Source: RI-92 sp040235555 (GTDB taxonomy: Bacteria > Pseudomonadota > Gammaproteobacteria > UBA6429 > Thiohalophilaceae). From it: a stretch of DNA of 10,451 nucleotides. The stretch spans positions 1-10,451 of the forward strand of contig JBECKZ010000233.1 of NCBI GenBank assembly GCA_040235555.1, in the 5' to 3' direction. Shown here piece after piece: positions 6,943 through 10,451 of the stretch. The translations under genes were made by a program, and so were the position numbers. The number at the start of each line of letters is the position of its first letter. Within the stretch, counting starts at the first letter, position 1. Under the pieces are notes generated by a model. It made no database searches. It was not told the origin of the DNA and saw only the letters and a list, made by a program, of their open reading frames with translations.

Positions 6943-7839
6943 TTATTTTCCATTTACCCGGTCTTTAATTTCTGCACGAAAACTAACATCCTGGAAAGTT
7001 TTGAAATTACTATCGTAAAACATGTAAGTGCGTTCAGAAGTTTTGATTGCTGTTGACATCGGATTGCCTCTGCCATTTTTGACTGATAGAACATCTTTGT
7101 AATAAACGCGAATCCGTTTATATGGCGGCATATAAAGCGACGGAAATTCAAAATAGTCTCTATCCAGCAGAATGAAACCGCCTCGATACGGAGATATAAC
7201 AATTGGCAACATAAACAGCGCAAGAATGGCAAAAAAGGTACCCGCTTGGTAAAGATGAATAATTCCAAACTCCTCCAGGAGTATCACCACCAGAAAACAT
7301 GCAAATACTATTCTGATGGACATAGGATATCGATAATCGAACTTTATCCGACGAAAGACTCTTTCTCCTGCATCGTATTGCCCGGTTCGTGGCGACTCGT
7401 CGCTTGAAATGACTGAGCCGAGCGAACGAGATTGCCTGAGAGGAAATACCTCAGTGTAAGTATTATATGCCTTTTCGAAATCCCGTGATGAATAAGTTAG
7501 CAGCAACATGACACAGGCTTTCTGATTCTCGGAAAGTTTATTTTGTTTCAGTAACTGGTCTAACTTATTGTCAATGACCCTGTATGCGAGAAGGCGTTTT
7601 TGCTTTGAAAGCACGCCTATATCTGGAATATGCGAAAGGAGCGATTGGGCAGTGGATGCAATTGTTGTCCAGTTTGCTTCAATATCATTCAGCTCATTGG
7701 AGAACAGTGCCGTATCCTTGTTTAATCTATCGATAAACTCATCGCGAGACAAAATATTTTCTTGATTTCTAAGCATGATATATATTTTATATTCTAGCAA
7801 AAAGCCAGTTCTTACCTCAGGCATCACCCTGTCTGTCAT
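6943..7839 (-). CDS. Hypothetical protein with two membrane segments
   Basis: I do not recognise the family. The 298-residue product has a soluble, charged, mostly helical N-terminal region (about 22-165), two adjacent membrane helices (about 172-196 and 201-217), and a C-terminal soluble region of about 80 residues. The tail reads as alternating beta-strand-like segments (FILLDRDYFEFPSLYMPPYKRIRVYYKDV), reminiscent of membrane-anchored bacterial PH-like domains; that resemblance is only an impression. The start is uncertain: ATG 7839 has no clear ribosome-binding site, and internal ATGs at 7824 and 7776 (beginning MLRNQENI) are possible. The A+T-rich composition is unlike the flanking carboxysome and transporter genes, which suggests acquisition by transfer. 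It is on the same strand as the zinc-ribbon locus upstream. Confidence 0.7.
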   Translation of the reverse strand: MTDRVMPEVRTGFLLEYKIYIMLRNQENILSRDEFIDRLNKDTALFSNELNDIEANWTTIASTAQSLLSHIPDIGVLSKQKRLLAYRVIDNKLDQLLKQNKLSENQKACVMLLLTYSSRDFEKAYNTYTEVFPLRQSRSLGSVISSDESPRTGQYDAGERVFRRIKFDYRYPMSIRIVFACFLVVILLEEFGIIHLYQAGTFFAILALFMLPIVISPYRGGFILLDRDYFEFPSLYMPPYKRIRVYYKDVLSVKNGRGNPMSTAIKTSERTYMFYDSNFKTFQDVSFRAEIKDRVNGK

Positions 7840-7918
7840 CCAGTAAGCGCTACCGTATATACTCCCCCTGAGAGCTAAACTTGTGCATTTAAACCAAAAT
7901 AATCTTAATCTGTATTCT

Positions 7919-8251
7919 TTAATAGTGGACTGTGCAGTACAAAAAAAGCAGGGTCACTACAATATCTTGTGCAAGACCAATGTAGTACCAAACTGGCTCT
8001 TCATCTTTGTAACATGTCTGTCCTGAACCACCAAATCCAATACCAAGCACATAGCTACGTTCGTATGTTATGTCGAAATACACTGAAGAACCGAACCAAA
8101 CCGCTCCTGAAAAACACATAATGTGTTTATTAGCCAGCATCAAACCAATCACAAAAATTACAATGGGTAATATGATGCTTTTTAGGTCGGTTCGCCTTGC
8201 TGTTTTTTGCTCTTCATATTTTTCATTTATTTCACTACGCCTGATTCTTTT
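7919..8251 (-). pseudogene. Membrane-protein part of a frameshifted zinc-ribbon gene
   Basis: This open frame has no ATG start near its upstream end; the first usual starts are GTG 8152 and ATG 8140, inside a hydrophobic helix. Upstream of them the frame stays open through a charged stretch, RRSEINEKYEEQKTARR, back to the A5 run at 8248-8252, where it meets the zinc-ribbon frame. Removing one A from that run joins both into one product of about 160 residues: zinc ribbon, charged helix, membrane helix (SIILPIVIFVIGLMLA), a Gly/Tyr-rich segment, and a second membrane helix near the C-terminus (IVVTLLFLYCTV). The most likely reading is a single gene disrupted by a 1-nt insertion, or a homopolymer sequencing error. 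A separate small membrane-protein gene starting at 8152 is less likely. Confidence 0.55.
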
Positions 8252-8402
8252 TCCTCACCTCTTCCTGTGTCCATTGTTTTTCGGGAATGATTTTATTGTA
8301 GGCCACACCGCATTTCGGACACATCCACTCCGGGGCAGTATCCGTGGGTAACCTTTTATAATGGCACTTTGGACAAATGATATTATTTACATTCTCTGGC
8401 AT
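8235..8402 (-). CDS. Small zinc-ribbon protein (N-terminal part of split gene)
   Basis: A 55-residue frame starts at ATG 8402 and ends at TAG 8235-8237. It contains two CPKC knuckles, C10-P-K-C13 and C28-P-K-C31, the second followed by GVAYNK. This spacing is typical of small zinc-ribbon domains that often sit at the N-terminus of proteobacterial membrane proteins of unknown role. Four Cys are correctly placed to bind one Zn. The frame ends soon after an AAAAA run (8248-8252); a shift there continues into a membrane-protein frame, so this is probably the N-terminal part of a larger gene. A promoter-like TATAAT lies about 95 nt upstream of the start. The ribosome-binding site is weak (AGAAG). 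Confidence 0.7.
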   Translation of the reverse strand: MPENVNNIICPKCHYKRLPTDTAPEWMCPKCGVAYNKIIPEKQWTQEEVRKKNQA

Positions 8403-8496
8403 GAGTGTTTTCTTCTGATATTTACTGGATGCTCGCGCTGGTTACGTGCGGTTGCAATCAATAATTTCTGTTTATTTTCTCGAACAGCGTATTTTC

Positions 8497-8525
8497 ATTA
8501 TAGGCGAACCATTTATTTATCAAAA
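8497..8525 (-). promoter_or_regulatory. Sigma70-like promoter for the zinc-ribbon gene
   Basis: On the minus strand a perfect TATAAT (8497-8502) is preceded by TTGATA (8518-8523, 15-nt spacer) or by overlapping TTTTGA (8520-8525, 17-nt spacer). Transcription would begin near 8490, leaving an untranslated leader of about 88 nt before ATG 8402. Confidence 0.45.
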
Positions 8526-8725
8526 CCGACAAATCGTGACAGTGTGTTGCAGATTGCATAATCAATACGATAAGGCTGAATGTCTGCTTTCGCGAATTTT
8601 TTGATCTTTATCTCAGAGTAGAATTTGAGCGGCGGCTTAGGGTCGATTCCTGCCGTCGTTTGCTAACCACCATAGATACAATGATTAGGCGTACTTGAAT
8701 AGATAATTTTGCGTTTGCTCAAGGC
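8526..8725. other. Noncoding stretch upstream of the zinc-ribbon gene
   Basis: With the promoter and leader, the interval from 8403 to 8725 has no supported gene. A plus-strand frame at 8361-8561 has no recognisable motif and crosses the zinc-ribbon start. The segment around 8578-8660 is locally G+C-richer, which may reflect old repeat or gene debris, but I cannot identify it. Confidence 0.5.
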
Positions 8726-8812
8726 TTACCGAATCTGTACAGCTGTACCCAGTGCCGCTTCCGCATCACTCACCAACACCAACACATTGAAGTGGCCCAT
8801 CTGGCGTCCCGA
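8726..8812 (-). pseudogene. C-terminal remnant of a PurK-like gene
   Basis: Translated on the minus strand, this segment reads RSGRQMGHFNVLVLV and continues to VQIR followed by a TAA stop (8726-8728). The R-x-GR-x-x-GH-x-N pattern is characteristic of the C-terminal end of PurK (N5-carboxyaminoimidazole ribonucleotide synthase, purine biosynthesis). Only about 28 codons remain; upstream the frame passes directly into the 49-bp Nudix-end repeat, where the similarity stops. The rest of the gene is absent from the window. The call rests on a short motif, so another ATP-grasp protein end is possible. Confidence 0.6.
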
Positions 8813-8813
8813 T

Positions 8814-8862
8814 CGTGCCCTGCGTAATCCGGACAACGTGCTGTGTCAGCGAAGCGCCTGAC
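8814..8862 (+). repeat. 49-bp direct repeat, copy 2 (Nudix 3'-end remnant)
   Basis: It matches the Nudix 3' end (6530-6578) at 45 of 49 positions and still encodes the tail RALRNPDNVLCQRSA with its TGA at 8859-8861. There is no Nudix coding sequence upstream of it; instead the PurK-like remnant abuts it on the opposite strand. Two of the four changes are in the V-to-D codon, one gives R-to-C and one is silent, as expected of a copy no longer under selection. It is either the far end of an insertion-type duplication or a relic of a second Nudix gene. Confidence 0.9.
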
Positions 8863-8910
8863 CCTCCATCACTGAAGTGTTTTTCTGAGTTGGTATTCAC
8901 TAGATGGATG

Positions 8911-8928
8911 TGAGCAATCAATTGCTCA
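8911..8928 (-). terminator. 8-bp stem-loop over the efflux-gene stop codon
   Basis: TGAGCAAT (8911-8918) and ATTGCTCA (8921-8928) pair perfectly with only two bases between them. The stop codon of the efflux transporter (8926-8928) is inside the stem. No T-run follows on the minus strand, so it may protect the mRNA end rather than terminate transcription. Confidence 0.35.
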
Positions 8929-10449
8929 TCCCATTACACGCTGGGGCCGGCGTGCAATCCAGATTACGCCGATGAGTGCGACGAACACCCAGCCTGATAT
9001 CCAGAACACATCATTGGTCGCCAACATGAAGGCCTGACGAGCTATCGTATGCACCAGTGCGCCCAGGCTCTGTTCCGGCGTCATGCCCAGTGCCTGCGCG
9101 TGACTCATAGCTTGCTGTGTCAGTGGCGAATAGGGAGTCAAGTTGGCCGTCAGGTGATAGTCGTGCAGCGTTGCGCGGCGGTCCCACAGTGTCACGCTGA
9201 TGGAAGTCCCAAAGCCCAGCGCCAGCAGACGCATGAAGTTGAACAGACCCGAGGCGCTGGCAATTTGACTGCCGTGCAAACCCGACAGGGAGAGCGTAAT
9301 CAAGGGAATGAAAAAACACGCGATACCGAAACCCCAGGGCAGGCGCGGCAGGAACACACCCCAAAAGGTGACTTCGGTGTTCACGCCCGCACTGGCAAAG
9401 GAGACTGCAGCAAAGACAATGAAACCGACCGTGACCAGGATGCGCACATCGATGCTGTCGGCCAGGTGCCCGACGATCGGGGAAAACACAATACCGAGCA
9501 GGCCCAGCGAGGCAGTGGCCAGTCCGGCCCAGGCGGCGGTATAACCCAACTGGGTCTGCAGCCAGAGGGGAAAGATCACAACACCGGCAAAGAAGGTCAG
9601 GTAGCCCAGGCTCATGACCGTCGTGGCCACCGCGAAGTTGCGCCGTTTAAACAAGCGCAAATCTACGATGGGGTGTTCCTCGGTCAACTCCCAGACCACG
9701 AAGAAGATTAAGCTGACCAGGGCGATCACGCCGAGTGTGACGATGCGCGACGAGTCGAACCAGCCGTGGTTGTTGCCAGTATCAAGCATGATCTGCAGAC
9801 AGGCCACGCCAACGATTAACAGGGCTAGTCCAATCTTGTCGACGGGCTTGCGCTGGGTCGCCGTCTCGCGCTCACGAAGGATCAGCCAGGTTAACCAGGC
9901 CGAGAACAACCCGACCGGCACATTGATATAGAAGATCCACGACCAGTTGATGTGGTCGGTAATCCAGCCGCCGAGGATCGGACCGGCAACAGGCCCGACC
10001 ACCGCCGTCATTCCCCAGATGCCATTGGCGAATCCGTGCTTGTGACGCGGATAGTTAGACAGTAACAGACTCTGCGACAACGGAATCATGGGACCCGCAG
10101 CCGCACCCTGCAACACGCGGGCAGCGAGCAGCATCGGAAAGGAAAACGACATCCCACACAGCCAGGAAAAGAAGGTGAACAGTAGCGTGCAAATAACAAA
10201 CAAACGCACTTCACCGACGCGCTTTGCCAGCCACCCGGAGATGGGCACGGCAATGGCGTTGCTCACCGCGAACGAGGTAATCACCCACGTGCCGTTCTCG
10301 GCACTGATACCGAGAAAGCCGGCGATGGTCGGGATAGAAACATTGGCGATAGAAACGTCGAGGACGTTCATGAACACTGCCAACGCCAGCGCGATGGTGA
10401 CGATCGCGCGCTGCGCAGTGTCCAGCATCGGCGGGCTATCAATTGCCAT
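8926..10449 (-). CDS. DHA2-family (EmrB/QacA-like) MFS drug efflux transporter
   Basis: The 507-residue product is an inner-membrane proton-driven exporter of the major facilitator superfamily, with about 14 hydrophobic helices as in the DHA2 family. Visible signatures are TM1 FMNVLDVSIANVSIP (26-40), a motif-A-like loop GWLAKRVGEVR (72-82), motif B RVLQGAAAG (111-119), and motif C GPVAGPILGGW (152-162) in TM5. The long loop between the last two helices (about 425-470) is typical of EmrB. EmrB usually works with the membrane-fusion protein EmrA, whose gene would lie upstream, beyond the right edge. The ATG at 10449 is only 2 nt from the edge, so the ribosome-binding site is unseen and an upstream start cannot be excluded. 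The substrate is unknown; no functional link to the carboxysome is suggested. Confidence 0.9.
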   Translation of the reverse strand: MAIDSPPMLDTAQRAIVTIALALAVFMNVLDVSIANVSIPTIAGFLGISAENGTWVITSFAVSNAIAVPISGWLAKRVGEVRLFVICTLLFTFFSWLCGMSFSFPMLLAARVLQGAAAGPMIPLSQSLLLSNYPRHKHGFANGIWGMTAVVGPVAGPILGGWITDHINWSWIFYINVPVGLFSAWLTWLILRERETATQRKPVDKIGLALLIVGVACLQIMLDTGNNHGWFDSSRIVTLGVIALVSLIFFVVWELTEEHPIVDLRLFKRRNFAVATTVMSLGYLTFFAGVVIFPLWLQTQLGYTAAWAGLATASLGLLGIVFSPIVGHLADSIDVRILVTVGFIVFAAVSFASAGVNTEVTFWGVFLPRLPWGFGIACFFIPLITLSLSGLHGSQIASASGLFNFMRLLALGFGTSISVTLWDRRATLHDYHLTANLTPYSPLTQQAMSHAQALGMTPEQSLGALVHTIARQAFMLATNDVFWISGWVFVALIGVIWIARRPQRVMG

Positions 10450-10451
10450 GT

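Noticed and set aside
6820..7056. 78-codon plus-strand frame
   Set aside because: It overlaps the opposite-strand membrane-protein gene, has no recognisable motif and no ribosome-binding site.
8361..8561. 66-codon plus-strand frame
   Set aside because: It is antisense to the zinc-ribbon start and its promoter-like site, with no coding motif.
8874..8889. CACTGAAGTG followed by TTTTT on the plus strand, terminator-like
   Set aside because: The stem is only 4 bp with a 2-nt loop, too weak to call; it could end leftover Nudix-remnant transcription but there is no active gene upstream.
9049..9711. 220-codon plus-strand frame antisense to the efflux gene
   Set aside because: The translation is low-complexity and rich in Gln, Gly and charged residues, typical of the reverse strand of a membrane-protein gene.

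Overview
The window carries the start of an alpha-carboxysome (cso) gene cluster from an autotrophic proteobacterium. The form IA Rubisco, the proteobacterial-type CsoS2 and CsoSCA, and the moderate GC content suggest a gammaproteobacterial chemo- or photolithoautotroph, such as a sulfur or ammonia oxidiser. I cannot name the genus from sequence alone.

Left part (1-4993, all minus strand): cbbL, cbbS, csoS2 and csoSCA lie in the canonical alpha-carboxysome order. csoSCA, the carboxysomal carbonic anhydrase, is cut by the left edge. Rubisco fixes CO2, CsoS2 scaffolds Rubisco to the shell, and CsoSCA makes CO2 from bicarbonate inside the shell. The shell genes csoS4A/B and csoS1 would be expected beyond position 1 and are not in the window. 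Stem-loops sit at the cbbL stop codon and in the cbbS-csoS2 gap, and may set mRNA stoichiometry.

Middle (4994-6611): a 0.36-kb divergent regulatory region with nested inverted repeats separates cbbL from a plus-strand pair. The pair is csoS1D (tandem-BMC, gated-pore shell protein) and, 2 nt downstream, a Nudix hydrolase gene. This ties a nucleotide- or sugar-phosphate-cleaning enzyme to the carboxysome locus. A stem-loop follows the Nudix gene.

Accessory stretch (about 6.6-8.9 kb): DNA visibly richer in A+T holds two minus-strand loci of unknown function. One encodes a 298-aa two-TM membrane protein. The other is a zinc-ribbon/membrane-protein gene apparently split by a 1-nt frameshift. The stretch ends in gene debris: a short C-terminal remnant of a PurK-like gene (minus) abuts a 49-bp imperfect copy of the 3' end of the Nudix gene (plus). 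The same 49 bp lies at the true Nudix 3' end, so about 2.2 kb is bracketed by direct repeats. This suggests an insertion or duplication scar directly beside the carboxysome locus.

Right part (8926-10449, minus): a complete DHA2-family (EmrB/QacA-like) 14-TM drug-efflux transporter gene, unrelated to carbon fixation. Its upstream neighbours lie outside the window.
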